DNA of 64,000 nucleotides from Komagataeibacter nataicola (GTDB taxonomy: Bacteria; Pseudomonadota; Alphaproteobacteria; Acetobacterales; Acetobacteraceae). Where the stretch lies: NCBI RefSeq assembly GCF_003207795.1, contig NZ_NIRT01000006.1:1-64000 (forward strand), read 5' to 3'. The notes under the pieces were generated by a model, which had not been told where the DNA came from, made no database searches, and saw only the letters and a program-made list of their open reading frames with translations. Position 1 is the first letter of the stretch. Each line of letters opens with the position of its first letter. Both the position numbers and the translations under genes were made by a program. Positions 36,498 through 45,879 of the stretch are shown piece by piece.

Positions 36498-37321
36498 CTG
36501 TTGCCTGCGGCCAGCACCTCAAGCTTGGGCGTTGACACGATGGTAATGGCGTAACCCTTGCCCACCTCGATCATGCCCTGCGCGCGCATCCAGCTCAGCG
36601 TGCGGCTGACGGTCTCGATGGTCAGGCCAAGATAGTCGGCAATGTCGCCGCGGGTCATGGGCAGGTGCAGCCGGCCACCCGATGGCGGCGGCTGGCCGGG
36701 CAGGAGGCCTGCCTGCATCTGGTCAAGCAGGAAGCTCGCCACGCGCTCGCGCGCGGTCTTGCGGCCAAGCAGGAGCATCTGGTTCTGGGCGGCAACGAGT
36801 TCGTTGGAGGCTTCCTCAAGCAGGCGGCGCTCGAGCTTGGGAAAATCATCGAGCAGCTCGCCCATCTTCTCGCGTGAGAAGCGGCACACGCGCACCGTGT
36901 CGATCGCCTCCGCGCCAAAGGCATAGCTGTCGGACACGGCAAGGCCGAGAAAATGCCCCGGCGCCGCGAAACCGGTAATCTGGCGCCGCCCGTCGGGCAG
37001 GGCCTTGAACAGCTTTACGGTACCCGATGTCACGTTGAAGAAGTCGGTCGCGGGTGCGCCTTCCTCGATAAAGCCGCGACCGGGGGAAATGATGGTTTCC
37101 ACCGCGACTTCGGCCAGGCGGGAGATATCGGAGGGTTCGATCACGCTACAGACACTGGTGGGGCGAACGCTGCAACTGGCGCAGAAATCCGCCTGTACGC
37201 CGCCCGACCCGATCACGATACGCCGTGGCCTCGATTCAAACTGACACGAAGGCATATCCGACATGATAATTTCCAATTCACTTTCAGGCGCCCGCGTTCC
37301 GGCGCCGAAGTAACCGGACAT
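36494..37321 (-). CDS. Crp/Fnr-family oxygen-responsive regulator with Fe-S cysteines
   Basis: 275 residues from ATG 37321, which has GGGAG 7 bases upstream. Cys47, Cys50 and Cys58 (C-x2-C-x7-C) plus Cys146 give four candidate [4Fe-4S] ligands, as in FnrN/FnrL proteins. A cyclic-nucleotide-like barrel follows (about 65-175), and the C-terminal HTH contains MTRGDIADYLGLTIETVSRTL, whose ExxSR recognition motif reads TTGAT half-sites. Perfect TTGAT-N4-ATCAA boxes lie upstream of this gene and of ompW-hemN. Expected role: anaerobic/microaerobic activation with autoregulation. Confidence 0.92.
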   Translation of the reverse strand: MSGYFGAGTRAPESELEIIMSDMPSCQFESRPRRIVIGSGGVQADFCASCSVRPTSVCSVIEPSDISRLAEVAVETIISPGRGFIEEGAPATDFFNVTSGTVKLFKALPDGRRQITGFAAPGHFLGLAVSDSYAFGAEAIDTVRVCRFSREKMGELLDDFPKLERRLLEEASNELVAAQNQMLLLGRKTARERVASFLLDQMQAGLLPGQPPPSGGRLHLPMTRGDIADYLGLTIETVSRTLSWMRAQGMIEVGKGYAITIVSTPKLEVLAAGNS

Positions 37322-37383
37322 GCCCTGGCTCCCTAGAAATACAATAAATGCATTCGCCAAGAGCGCAGACTATGGCTGATGGG

Positions 37384-37397
37384 TTGATGTAAATCAA
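37384..37397. promoter_or_regulatory. FNR box upstream of the FNR-type gene
   Basis: TTGATGTAAATCAA is a perfect TTGAT-N4-ATCAA site. Its centre is about 69 bases from the regulator ATG on the left and about 83 bases from the gene at 37474 on the right, so it can serve a class II promoter in either direction. Confidence 0.8.
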
Positions 37398-37473
37398 TGC
37401 GGTCAACCCAGAAATATAAGGTAAACACGACGGATCATAACAAAAAATTCTTAGCCCGAGGAAATCCCGACGC

Positions 37474-37941
37474 GTGCAGGCCGTCCCCCCGCCCATGGTC
37501 AGACGACTGGACCCCGCCGATGTCCCGCTCCTTTATCCACTTGTGCGCCTGTCCTTTCCACACCTCACGCTGCGCGAATGGATGCGGATCGGCCGCAGGC
37601 TGGCCCGCCCCGGCGCGCGGGCGCGGCAGGGCATCCTTGTCGCCCGCTATGGCGATGCCAGGCCGCCGTGCGGCATGGCCACCTTCCGGCGCGGGTTCGA
37701 CCTGTGTTCGGGCGATACCCTGACATCGGACTACATCATCACCCTGTCCTACACCGGGGCGCAGACCATTATCGATGCGCTGCTCCCCGCAATGGAAACA
37801 CTGGCGCGCGAGTGGGGGTGTGACGCCATACGAACCATCACCCATAGTAAACCCGCTGCAAAAACACACAGCGCGTTTCCCAGACTGTGTTCATACGGCA
37901 ACATTACCGAAAGAACAGTCAGGCTGGACCACAACACGTAA
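37474..37941 (+). CDS. Putative GNAT-type acetyltransferase-like protein
   Basis: 155 residues from a GTG at 37474 (GAGGA about 11 bases upstream); ATG 37495 is the alternative. Segments MVRRLDPADVPLLYPLVRLSFPHLT and a C-terminal CSYGNITERTVRLDH resemble the first and last strands of GNAT proteins, and ILVARYGDARPPCGMATFRRG would be the central strands, but the acetyl-CoA loop is not convincing. Divergent from the FNR-type gene across a region with an FNR box. Function unknown. Confidence 0.6.
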   Translation: MQAVPPPMVRRLDPADVPLLYPLVRLSFPHLTLREWMRIGRRLARPGARARQGILVARYGDARPPCGMATFRRGFDLCSGDTLTSDYIITLSYTGAQTIIDALLPAMETLAREWGCDAIRTITHSKPAAKTHSAFPRLCSYGNITERTVRLDHNT

Positions 37942-37959
37942 ATAGTTCTGTCTGGTTGA

Positions 37960-37973
37960 TTGATTCATATCAA
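37960..37973. promoter_or_regulatory. FNR box upstream of ompW-hemN
   Basis: TTGATTCATATCAA is a perfect TTGAT-N4-ATCAA site centred about 114 bases before the ompW ATG. A class II promoter would start near 38008, leaving a leader of about 70 bases. The site makes sense for both genes downstream: OmpW and HemN are FNR-controlled in other bacteria. Confidence 0.8.
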
Positions 37974-38080
37974 GGCCGAGTGCTAGGTGGCCGTGATTTC
38001 TGCACACATCAAACTAACTTGAGTATTCTTAACGCTCTCGCCTGCCTGCCAGCCGGGAAAGAAATTAGGGTCTGCTTACC

Positions 38081-38881
38081 ATGAAGAACATTCGCAAACT
38101 TGCCCTGTCGGCAGTGCTCGGCGCCTCGGCGCTGGCCCCCGTGGCTGGCCACGCACAGACGACCGCTCCCTCCACCTACGTCAATGCCCCGCTGTCAGCC
38201 CCCGTTGCCCCGGCGCAGCCGAAGGGCCACTGCGGCATCTTCGAGACCTGTGCCTCGACCAAGATCGGCCTGGGCCGCGGCGATTTCATGATCCGCCTGT
38301 CCGCCGTGGGCGTGCTGCCCGAAGATCGTGACAGCCGGGTGTGGTCTGCCGCCAGCGGCGGCCGCTATAGCGCGATCAGCGGCACGCGCATCAAGACCAC
38401 CAACCAGGTGATGCCGGAACTGACGTTCGAATACTTCCTGACCGACAACGTCTCGCTCGACCTGATCGCCACCAGCACGCGCCATGAAGTCGCGGCCGAA
38501 GGCGCCGCTGTCGGTGGCAAGCTCGATGTGGGCAGCGCCTGGGTCCTGCCCCCCACGCTCACGGTGGCCTGGCACTTCCGTCCGCACAAGCGCCTGAACC
38601 CGTATGTGGGCGTTGGTGGCACCTTCATGTGGTTCCACAACATGCATGCCAGCGGCGCAATGGGCCTGACCAAGCTGAACTCCAGCTTCACCGGTGGCCC
38701 GTCCATCAACGCCGGTGTTGACTACCAGCTGGTTGGCAACTGGTTCTTCAACTTCGATGTGAAGCAGATGTTCGTGCGCATGCACGCCGAGGCTGAAGAC
38801 GCTGGTGAAACCACCAAGATCAAGGCCCACGACTCGCTGGACCCGACCGTCATCTCCGCTGGTATCGCTTACCGGTTCTGA
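38081..38881 (+). CDS. ompW: OmpW-family outer-membrane protein
   Basis: 266 residues. Signal peptide 1-25 ending GHAQT (MKNIRKLALSAVLGASALAPV). After a 40-residue linker comes the eight-strand barrel: DFMIRLSAVGVLPEDRDS, PELTFEYFLTDNVSLDLIA, LPPTLTVAWHFRPH, LNPYVGVGGTFMWF and a C-terminal YRF. OmpW forms a small hydrophobic channel and is induced without oxygen in enteric bacteria. A perfect FNR box lies upstream. hemN begins 5 bases after its stop. Confidence 0.92.
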   Translation: MKNIRKLALSAVLGASALAPVAGHAQTTAPSTYVNAPLSAPVAPAQPKGHCGIFETCASTKIGLGRGDFMIRLSAVGVLPEDRDSRVWSAASGGRYSAISGTRIKTTNQVMPELTFEYFLTDNVSLDLIATSTRHEVAAEGAAVGGKLDVGSAWVLPPTLTVAWHFRPHKRLNPYVGVGGTFMWFHNMHASGAMGLTKLNSSFTGGPSINAGVDYQLVGNWFFNFDVKQMFVRMHAEAEDAGETTKIKAHDSLDPTVISAGIAYRF

Positions 38882-38885
38882 TGGC

Positions 38886-40250
38886 ATGAGCGCGGCGGAC
38901 AGCACCCTGCTTTCCCGCTATGGGGGCAACCTGCCGCGTTATACCAGCTACCCCACCGCAGCCCAGTTTACGGATGCGGTGGGCCCGGACGACAGCCGCG
39001 AATGGCTGTCCTCCCTCCCGGCGGACCAGCCGGTTTCCCTTTACCTGCACGTTCCTTTCTGTGACACGCTATGCCGGTTCTGCGGGTGCAACACCGCCGT
39101 GCTGCGCAATGCCGATGCGCGGGCCGCCTATGCCGCCCTGCTGCACGAGGAACTGCGTCGCGTCATTGCCCTGATTGGCCCCGGTCGCCGCGTGACCCAT
39201 CTGCAATGGGGGGGCGGCACGCCCACCACACTGCCCGCGAGTGCAATGCGCCGCGTGATGCAGGCCATACGCCGTGACTTCGAGATAGCCCCCGATGCCG
39301 AGATCAGCATTGAGGTCGATCCCCGCCATCTCCCGCCCGAATACCCGGCACTCCTGCATGAGCTTGGCTTCAACCGCGCCAGCATGGGCGTGCAGGATCT
39401 TGATGCCCGCGTGCAGGAGGCCTGTGGCCGCATCCAGAGCTGGGAACAGACGCGCGACTGCCTTGATGCCCTGCGCGGGGCGGGCATTGGCTCCATCAAC
39501 ATCGACCTGATCTATGGCCTGCCCCGGCAGGATGTGCAGGGCGTTGCCCGCACGGCGCAGGCCGTGGCCAGCCTGAAGCCAGACCGGCTGGCCGTGTTCG
39601 GCTACGCCCATGTGCCATGGAAGCAGAAGCGTCAGAATCTCATGCCCGTAGGCGAGCTGCCCGGCGCGCAGGAACGCATCATGCAGCGCGCGGCGATGGA
39701 CAGCGTGCTGCGCGAGGCCGGTTTCCTGCCCGTGGGGCTAGATCATTACGTCAGCCCTGATGATAGCATGGCCCAAGCCCTGCGCACCGGCACGCTGCAC
39801 CGCAATTTTCAGGGCTATACCACCGACAGCGCGCCGGTGCTGATCGGCATCGGGGCCTCAGCCATTTCCTCGCTGCCCGGCGGCATGACGCAGAACGCCG
39901 TATCGGCCGCCGCCTATGCCCGCCACATGGCCCGGCCCGACAGCCTGCCCGTGGCGCGTGGCGTGCGCCTGCAGCATGATGACCGGGCACGCGCCGATAT
40001 CATTGAGCAGCTCATGTGCACCATGCGGGTCGATCTTGATGCGCTGGGCGCCCGCCACGGCCTGCCCGCCGGTCATTTCGACTCCGAACGAAACCGCCTT
40101 GCGCCCATGGTGGCGGACGGGCTTGTCACCCTCACGGGCCGGGACGTGCGTCTTACCGAAAAGGGGCGGCCTTTCGTGCGGCATGTCGCGGCAGTTTTTG
40201 ACCGTTACCTCACGGCCCGGAGCAGCACCCGCCACGCCAGCGCCCTGTAA
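38886..40250 (+). CDS. hemN: Oxygen-independent coproporphyrinogen III oxidase
   Basis: It decarboxylates coproporphyrinogen III to protoporphyrinogen IX without oxygen. 454 residues from ATG 38886. RYTSYPTAAQF is the family N-terminus, and the radical SAM motif is VPFCDTLCRFCGC (CxxxCxxCxC). NIDLIYGLPRQD, FGYAHVPWKQKRQ and GLDHY are also diagnostic. Start codon spacing after ompW and the lack of a strong ribosome site suggest translational coupling, placing hemN under the FNR box. Confidence 0.96.
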   Translation: MSAADSTLLSRYGGNLPRYTSYPTAAQFTDAVGPDDSREWLSSLPADQPVSLYLHVPFCDTLCRFCGCNTAVLRNADARAAYAALLHEELRRVIALIGPGRRVTHLQWGGGTPTTLPASAMRRVMQAIRRDFEIAPDAEISIEVDPRHLPPEYPALLHELGFNRASMGVQDLDARVQEACGRIQSWEQTRDCLDALRGAGIGSINIDLIYGLPRQDVQGVARTAQAVASLKPDRLAVFGYAHVPWKQKRQNLMPVGELPGAQERIMQRAAMDSVLREAGFLPVGLDHYVSPDDSMAQALRTGTLHRNFQGYTTDSAPVLIGIGASAISSLPGGMTQNAVSAAAYARHMARPDSLPVARGVRLQHDDRARADIIEQLMCTMRVDLDALGARHGLPAGHFDSERNRLAPMVADGLVTLTGRDVRLTEKGRPFVRHVAAVFDRYLTARSSTRHASAL

Positions 40251-40303
40251 GCGCGGCCCCACGGCACCAGCACGGCCCACCCCACAGCCAGCAGCAGACC
40301 TTC

Positions 40304-40945
40304 ATGCAAACCAACTGCGTCACCGCCGCCCTTGCCGCAAGCCCTGTCGTGCCATGGCCCTATCCCCACTGGCAACTGCATGACGTGCTGCCTGCCGCCA
40401 TTGCCGCCTCCCTGGTGCAATGGGTACCCGGCGCGCGGTTCATGGGCGGCGACAGCGGTGGCCAGCGCGCGGGCCGCAATGGGCACCGGCTGTTCGTAAC
40501 CCCCGCCCAGCGCGCGGCCCATCCCGCACTCGACCAGCTGGCCTGCCTGTTCGATGCCACCGCCACGCGCGCGGGCTTCACCCACCAGTGCCATGCCCGG
40601 CTGCAGGACGCCGCCCTGCGCCTTGAACTGTGCCTCGATACCGATGGCTTCTGGCTTGAGCCACATACCGATATCGGCGCCAAGCGGCTGACGCTGCTGG
40701 TCTCACTCTCGATGGGGGCTGAGGCGATGGACTGGGGCACCGATATCATGACAGCGGAGGGCACGCCGGTGGCCCGTGCCTCGGGGCTGTTCAATTCGGG
40801 GCTGCTGTTTATTCCGTCCTCGAAATCATGGCATGGCTTCGTGCGCAGGCCGCTCAGGGGGGTGCGGCGCACGCTGATCGTCAATTACGTCAGCCCCGAA
40901 TGGCGGGCGACCGAGGAACTGGCCCAGATGCCACATGCCGCCTGA
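40304..40945 (+). CDS. Putative 2-oxoglutarate/Fe(II)-dependent oxygenase
   Basis: 213 residues. The jelly-roll iron site is visible: His and Asp in EPHTDIGAKRLTLLVSLS (HxD), a distal His in SKSWHGF and the 2-oxoglutarate-binding Arg in GVRRTLIVNYV. Similar stand-alone oxygenases occur in polysaccharide and natural-product loci; the substrate is unknown. It lies 53 bases after hemN on the same strand and could share its transcript, which would be odd for an oxygen-using enzyme under FNR control. Confidence 0.75.
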   Translation: MQTNCVTAALAASPVVPWPYPHWQLHDVLPAAIAASLVQWVPGARFMGGDSGGQRAGRNGHRLFVTPAQRAAHPALDQLACLFDATATRAGFTHQCHARLQDAALRLELCLDTDGFWLEPHTDIGAKRLTLLVSLSMGAEAMDWGTDIMTAEGTPVARASGLFNSGLLFIPSSKSWHGFVRRPLRGVRRTLIVNYVSPEWRATEELAQMPHAA

Positions 40946-41093
40946 ATACGGCCCCATGATGCGGCCGGACGGAACAGAATACGCACGCAAGGCTTTATTC
41001 GCGCACCAATCGGTTCTAGGAAACACACCTATACAAGTGTAATCCCATTCATCCCATGTCATCCCGGTCATGACGCAAGAGGACAACAGAGGT

Positions 41094-42734
41094 ATGAGCG
41101 AGACCCCGCGCGAGACTATGGAATTCGATGTCGTCATTGTTGGTGGCGGCCCGTCTGGCCTGGCCGCGGCCATCCGGCTGCGCCAGGTTGCCCCCGATGC
41201 CACCGTGTGCCTGATTGAAAAAGGCAGCGAAATTGGCGCCCATATCCTGTCCGGCGCGGTGATCGAGCCGCGCGCGCTGGCGGAACTCCTGCCGCACTGG
41301 CAGGAAGAAGGCGCACCGCTGAACACGCCCGTGACGGAAGAGCAGATGCTCTACCTGACCGAGAACGGCGGTATCGAGGTCCCGTTCCTCGACCGCGTGA
41401 TGCCGCACATGCGCAACCACGGCAACTACATCGTAAGCCTTGGCGACCTGTGCCGCTGGCTGGCGGGCCGCGCCGAGGAACTCGGCGTGGAGATCTATCC
41501 CGGCTTTGCCGGGGCCGAGGTGCTGGTTGATGACAGCGGGCGCGTAGCCGGTGTCGCTACGGGCGACATGGGCGTGGGCCGCGACGGAGAGCCTACCGGC
41601 AATTACGCGCCGGGCATGGAACTGCGCGCGAAATACACCCTGTTTGCCGAAGGCTGCCGTGGCTCGCTGACCAAGCAGGTCATGGCGATGTACAACCTGC
41701 GCCAGGGCGTGGACCCGCAGACCTACGGGCTGGGCATCAAGGAACTGTGGGAAATTCCGAAAGAGATGCACCGCCCCGGCCTGATCCAGCACAGCTTTGG
41801 CTGGCCGCTCGATGACCGGACCTATGGCGGCGCGTGGATGTACCATTTTGGCGACAACCTCGTCTCCTACGGCTTTGTGGTGGGGCTTGATTACCCCAAT
41901 ACCTGGCTCTCGCCGTTTGACGAGATGCAGCGCGTGAAGCTGCACCCCTCCTTCCGCCCGTATTTCGAGGGCGGGCGGCGCATCGCCTATGGCGCGCGCG
42001 CCCTGTCGGAAGGGGGGATCCAGTCCATCCCGCGCCTGACCTTCCCCGGTGGCGCGCTGATTGGCGATACGGCGGGCTTCCTCAACGTGCCCAAGATCAA
42101 GGGCACGCACACGGCCATGAAGTCGGGCATGCTCGCGGCCGAGGCCGTGGGCGAAGCGCTGGCCACCAGCCGCGTGGAGCCGGGCTCCTATACCCGCCGC
42201 ATCAAGGATTCCTGGCTGTGGGATGAACTGCGCACGGTGCGCAACATCCGTCCCGCCTTCGCCAAATTCGGCATGAAGGGCGGCGCGCTTTACGCGGGCA
42301 TCGACGCCATGCTGCTGCGTGGCCGTGCGCCCTGGACGCTGCACACCCGCCACGCCGATAACGAAGTGCTGGAACCGGCCTCGATCTCGCCAAAAATCGA
42401 CTACCCAAAACCCGATGGCAAGATCACCTTCGATCGCCTCTCCTCGGTGTTCCTGTCCGCCACCAACCATGAGGAAGACCAGCCCGTCCACCTCAAGGTG
42501 CGCAACATGTCGCTGTGGAAGACGGTGAACTGGGATGTGTTCCGCGCGCCCGAAAGCCGCTACTGCCCGGCGGGCGTGTATGAAGTGGCCGATGAGGCCA
42601 CTGACCCGCATCTGCAGATCAACGCGCAGAACTGCGTGCACTGCAAGACATGCGACATCAAGGACCCCGCACAGAACATCGACTGGGCCACGCCGGAGGG
42701 GGCGGGCGGCCCGAACTATCCGGGCGGGATGTAA
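41094..42734 (+). CDS. Electron transfer flavoprotein-ubiquinone oxidoreductase
   Basis: It passes electrons from ETF to ubiquinone at the inner membrane. 546 residues from ATG 41094 (GAGGA 10 bases upstream; ATG 41070 lacks a site). FAD-binding [38 protein letters not shown] and GCHIGD-like [15 protein letters not shown] are present. The C-terminal [4Fe-4S] ligands are in RYCPAGVYE and [13 protein letters not shown]. etfB and etfA follow in the same direction. Confidence 0.96.
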   Translation: MSETPRETMEFDVVIVGGGPSGLAAAIRLRQVAPDATVCLIEKGSEIGAHILSGAVIEPRALAELLPHWQEEGAPLNTPVTEEQMLYLTENGGIEVPFLDRVMPHMRNHGNYIVSLGDLCRWLAGRAEELGVEIYPGFAGAEVLVDDSGRVAGVATGDMGVGRDGEPTGNYAPGMELRAKYTLFAEGCRGSLTKQVMAMYNLRQGVDPQTYGLGIKELWEIPKEMHRPGLIQHSFGWPLDDRTYGGAWMYHFGDNLVSYGFVVGLDYPNTWLSPFDEMQRVKLHPSFRPYFEGGRRIAYGARALSEGGIQSIPRLTFPGGALIGDTAGFLNVPKIKGTHTAMKSGMLAAEAVGEALATSRVEPGSYTRRIKDSWLWDELRTVRNIRPAFAKFGMKGGALYAGIDAMLLRGRAPWTLHTRHADNEVLEPASISPKIDYPKPDGKITFDRLSSVFLSATNHEEDQPVHLKVRNMSLWKTVNWDVFRAPESRYCPAGVYEVADEATDPHLQINAQNCVHCKTCDIKDPAQNIDWATPEGAGGPNYPGGM

Positions 42735-42805
42735 TTGCCCGGCGGGTACGGTATGTATCCGCCACACCGATTGCCCTTATCCGAAGACAGACAGGCAAAT
42801 ATGCA

Positions 42806-43555
42806 ATGAAGGTTCTTGTACCCGTTAAGCGCGTGATTGACTACAACATCAAACCCCGCGTGAAGGCCGACGGTTCCGGCGTGGAAACCGCTGGCGTCAA
42901 GATGTCCATGAATCCGTTTGACGAGATCGCGGTCGAGGAAGCCGTGCGCCTGAAGGAAAAAGGCGTAGTGAGCGAGATCATCGCCGTCTCCATCGGCGAG
43001 GCCAAGGCGCAGGACACGCTGCGCACCGCCATGGCCATGGGCGCTGACCGCTCCATTCTGGTCGAGACCGATGTCGTAACCGAGCCGCTCGCCGTTGCCA
43101 AGGTGCTCAAGGCACTGGTGGAAAAGGAAAAGCCGGAACTCATCATTCTGGGCAAGCAGGCCATTGACGATGACATGAACGCCACCGGCCAGATGCTCGC
43201 AGGCCTGCTCGACCGCCCGCAGGCCACCTTCGCCTCGAAGGTGGAAGTAGCTGATGGCGCGGTTACGGTGACGCGCGAGATCGATGGCGGCTCACAGACC
43301 GTGAAGCTGGCGCTCCCCGCCATCATCACCGCCGACCTGCGCCTGAACGAGCCGCGCTACGCCTCGCTGCCCAACATCATGAAGGCGCGCAAGAAGCCTA
43401 TGGAAAAGATCACGCCAGCCGATCTGGGCGTGGACATGACCCCGCGCCTGAGCGTGATCTCGGTGGCCGAGCCGCCGGAGCGCAAGGCGGGTGTGAAACT
43501 CGATTCGGCAGCGGAACTGGTTTCGCGTCTGCGTAACGAAGCAAAGGTGATCTGA
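42806..43555 (+). CDS. etfB: Electron transfer flavoprotein subunit beta
   Basis: 249 residues from ATG 42806, normal length. [14 protein letters not shown] is the standard N-terminus; [36 protein letters not shown] and the signature [21 protein letters not shown] bind AMP and the partner subunit. It shuttles electrons from acyl-CoA and related dehydrogenases. Two bases separate it from etfA. Confidence 0.97.
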   Translation: MKVLVPVKRVIDYNIKPRVKADGSGVETAGVKMSMNPFDEIAVEEAVRLKEKGVVSEIIAVSIGEAKAQDTLRTAMAMGADRSILVETDVVTEPLAVAKVLKALVEKEKPELIILGKQAIDDDMNATGQMLAGLLDRPQATFASKVEVADGAVTVTREIDGGSQTVKLALPAIITADLRLNEPRYASLPNIMKARKKPMEKITPADLGVDMTPRLSVISVAEPPERKAGVKLDSAAELVSRLRNEAKVI

Positions 43556-43557
43556 TC

Positions 43558-44496
43558 ATGACCGTTCTCGTTTACCTCGATCATGAAGGCGGCGTGATCC
43601 GCCAGGCTTCGCGCTCCGCCATCACCGCGGCCACCAGGCTCGGCGATGTCGATGTACTGGTCACCGGTCCGGATGCCGCCGCTGCCGCGAAGTCGGCTGC
43701 CGCCATCCCCGGCGTGAAGAAGGTATTTGCCGTAACCGACACCACCGGCAACAGCGAACTCGCCGAGCCGGTCGCAGCCCTGCTGGTGCAGCTTGCGGGC
43801 GGTTACACGCATATCCTGGCCGCGTCTTCCGCCACGGCCAAGAACGTGCTGCCGCGCGCGGCGGCCCTGCTTGATGTGCAGCCGATCCCCGATATCGTCG
43901 CCATCAACGATGCCGAGACCTTCGTGCGCCCGATCTATGCGGGCAGCGCGCTGGCAACCGTGAAGTCGGCTGATGCGAAAAAGGTCATCACGGTGCGCGC
44001 ATCCGCCTTCGATCCCGCCCCGGCGGAAGGCGGCAGCGCCACCATCGAGGAAGTCGCCCTGCCCGCGGGCCCAGGTGGCTCCACCTTTGTCGCCACCGAA
44101 CTCTCGAAGTCCGAGCGGCCGGAACTGGAATCTGCCCGCGTGGTGGTTTCGGGTGGTAACGGCATGCTCAATGAGGAAAACTTCAAGCTGCTCGAGCCGC
44201 TGGCCGACCGTCTGGGCGCCGCCATTGGCGCATCGCGCGCGGCAGTGGACAAGGGCTTTGTCTCGAACGAATACCAGGTGGGCCAGACCGGCAAGATCGT
44301 GGCGCCGGAACTGTATATCGCCATGGGCATTTCCGGGCAGATCCAGCATCTGGCCGGCATGAAGGACAGCAAGGTCATTGTTGCCGTCAACAAGGACCCT
44401 GAGGCACCGATCTTCCAGGTGGCGGATTACGGGATTGTGGGCGACCTGTTCACCATCCTGCCGCAGCTTGAGGCCGAACTCGACAAGGCAGGCTGA
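43558..44496 (+). CDS. etfA: Electron transfer flavoprotein subunit alpha
   Basis: 312 residues. The N-terminal domain ([10 protein letters not shown]) is followed by the FAD-binding C-terminal domain with [52 protein letters not shown] and [26 protein letters not shown]. It holds the FAD of the ETF dimer. A strong terminator follows the stop by about 27 bases. Confidence 0.97.
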   Translation: MTVLVYLDHEGGVIRQASRSAITAATRLGDVDVLVTGPDAAAAAKSAAAIPGVKKVFAVTDTTGNSELAEPVAALLVQLAGGYTHILAASSATAKNVLPRAAALLDVQPIPDIVAINDAETFVRPIYAGSALATVKSADAKKVITVRASAFDPAPAEGGSATIEEVALPAGPGGSTFVATELSKSERPELESARVVVSGGNGMLNEENFKLLEPLADRLGAAIGASRAAVDKGFVSNEYQVGQTGKIVAPELYIAMGISGQIQHLAGMKDSKVIVAVNKDPEAPIFQVADYGIVGDLFTILPQLEAELDKAG

Positions 44497-44523
44497 CCCC
44501 TGCGGGCCATGCTTATGCGTAAA

Positions 44524-44559
44524 GGGGTGCCGGGCGGTCTGTCCGGCACCCCTTTTTTT
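44524..44559 (+). terminator. Intrinsic terminator after etfA
   Basis: Ten-base-pair GC-rich stem (GGGGTGCCGG / CCGGCACCCC), 9-base loop, then T7. The complement ends in a short T-run too, so it may also stop the convergent small gene at 44571. Confidence 0.9.
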
Positions 44560-44570
44560 GTCATGCGGGT

Positions 44571-44774
44571 CTATTCATTTTCCAGCACGGCATGGGCGCG
44601 GGCGGCCACCGTGTCATAGTCCTGCTGGCTCAGGTCGCCCCGGTGCAGCATCTCGCTCGCACGGGCCAGCGCGTCACGCGCATGGGTGGCGTCGGGTATG
44701 GGGTAGCGTCGGCCCGGCAGGGCAAAAGCTGAATCGGGCAGGGCATTGCGTTCGGCCGCCGTCAGTCTGGACAT
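44571..44774 (-). CDS. Small protein of unknown function, DUF6582-like
   Basis: 67 residues from ATG 44774, with GGGAGGA 6 bases upstream. The N-terminal pattern MSRLTAAERNALPDSAFALPGRRYPIPDATHARDAL resembles short proteins often named DUF6582 or found in phage/plasmid contexts (LPxSxFALPGxRxYPIPDxxHAR), with a helical C-terminus ending HAVLENE. Cytoplasmic, role unknown. Its frame stays open upstream through repeat copy 9, which is not coding. Confidence 0.7.
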   Translation of the reverse strand: MSRLTAAERNALPDSAFALPGRRYPIPDATHARDALARASEMLHRGDLSQQDYDTVAARAHAVLENE

Positions 44775-44888
44775 CGGTATTCCTCCCTTAATGCAGGGGT
44801 TCCTGCCACGGGCGGGAACCGGCTTTAGCGTAATGGAGACGCCCTGTTCGCCACCAGCGGTAAAAGCGCCGGTCTCCCGCGCAATGAT

Positions 44889-44970
44889 AAAAGTTTTCGG
44901 GTGCCGCCTTTTGTCAAAAAGGCAGCGTTCTTCGAAGCTTTTTGAAAAAAGCTTCACCAAAACCTTCTTT
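44889..44970 (+). repeat. Three-stem intergenic repeat, copy 9
   Basis: Full plus-oriented copy: AAAAGTTTTCGGGTG, hairpin A (gcc..ggc, one arm changed), hairpin B (GAAGCTTTTTGAAAAAAGCTTC region), CACCAAAACC. It lies 11 bases from the stop of the membrane protein gene at 44982, which reads towards it in the less common orientation. Confidence 0.9.
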
Positions 44971-44981
44971 TGGCAGAAGGC

Positions 44982-45617
44982 TTACAGATCCTGCTCGACC
45001 TCATGGGCCACGTGATGCCGCCCATCAGGCGCAAGGCCACCGGGCAGGGGCCGCGCGGTCTCGACGGACTGCATCCGTGCCCACAGCATCGGCATGGCCA
45101 CGACATAGTCACAACCCAGCATGACCACATTGCACACCATGGCGCAGGATACGGTCATAAGCAGCCTGTGCCTTGCGGATATGAGATAGGCGGTGGTCAC
45201 GCACAGGATTTCCAGCCATTCGATGCCAAACAGGAGGGCGCTGCCATACCCCCACTGCCAGTAGGCCCACGCCCCCTGCAGGCTGAGGGTCACCAGCACG
45301 AACACCCCGGTCCTGTGCAGCGGCCGAAGCCGGGATAGATGCCCAATGAACCAGTAAGGCACGCTCATGCACACGGTATCGTCCAGAATATTGTGTCCCA
45401 GTGCATAGATGATCTGCCTGCGCAGCACGGATGCCATAAACATTACAACCGCCAGCGGGCCTGACAGGTTTTGCAGGATCTGCTGTCCCTGCGGACTGCG
45501 CAGGTCGTCGAGTATGCTGCTGTCGGGTTCAAACAGCCACTCCACCACCCCGAGCAGAACGCCCATAAGGCCGATGAGCAGGCAGGAATATTTTGGCGGC
45601 AGGGACATGCGGTTCAT
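44982..45617 (-). CDS. Hypothetical integral membrane protein
   Basis: 211 residues with about five predicted membrane helices: LLIGLMGVLLGVVEWLF, LAVVMFMASVL, TGVFVLVTLSLQGAWAYW, LLFGIEWLEILCVTTAYLIS and LMTVSCAMVCNVVMLGCDYV. The C-terminal tail (ARPLPGGLAPDGRHHVAHEVEQ) is polar. No family recognised and no motif suggesting a substrate. Alone on the minus strand between two intergenic spacers. Confidence 0.7.
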   Translation of the reverse strand: MNRMSLPPKYSCLLIGLMGVLLGVVEWLFEPDSSILDDLRSPQGQQILQNLSGPLAVVMFMASVLRRQIIYALGHNILDDTVCMSVPYWFIGHLSRLRPLHRTGVFVLVTLSLQGAWAYWQWGYGSALLFGIEWLEILCVTTAYLISARHRLLMTVSCAMVCNVVMLGCDYVVAMPMLWARMQSVETARPLPGGLAPDGRHHVAHEVEQDL

Positions 45618-45749
45618 GAAGGGCGATACTCAGGCGGATCGGGTTGCACGGCAGGACTGTTACCTTTGCCAGAAATGGACCGACCCGGTCCAATTTTTAA
45701 CCCGACCTGCCCCCCTTGCGGGCCAGGTGGTATTGCACGGGCAGGGCAC

Positions 45750-45785
45750 AAAAAAAGACAGGGCCTCCCATGGGGCGACCCTGTC
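45750..45785 (-). terminator. Intrinsic terminator of the predicted small RNA
   Basis: On the minus strand GACAGGG pairs with CCCTGTC across a 15-base loop, followed by exactly seven T residues. No annotated minus-strand gene lies upstream of it within the gap, which is what points to a small RNA. Confidence 0.75.
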
Positions 45786-45874
45786 AGTAGAACGTTGATA
45801 CCGGAGGGTAACACGTCCAGCCCGGCATCATGACCGGATTTTATTGGTTTTTATGGAAGCCAGCGGCTTCGTGT
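45750..45874 (-). ncRNA. Predicted small RNA, about 125 nt
   Basis: No protein frame explains a minus-strand promoter followed about 90 bases later by an intrinsic terminator. The RNA would begin near 45874 (ACACG...), form a perfect GAAGCC-GCT-GGCTTC hairpin, close ACACG with CGTGT, and expose ACCCTCCGG, an anti-Shine-Dalgarno-like stretch. It ends at the GACAGGG/CCCTGTC terminator and T7. Not recognised as 6S, SRP, tmRNA or RNase P RNA. A base-pairing regulator is the simplest guess. Exact ends are inferred. Confidence 0.5.
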
Positions 45875-45879
45875 AACCC

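Noticed and set aside
41049-42767. 572-codon minus-strand frame opposite ETF-QO
   Set aside because: The plus strand encodes a complete ETF-QO with its Fe-S ligands.
44775-44960. N-terminal extension of the 67-residue protein
   Set aside because: The extension is the translation of repeat copy 9; a strong ribosome site supports the ATG at 44774.
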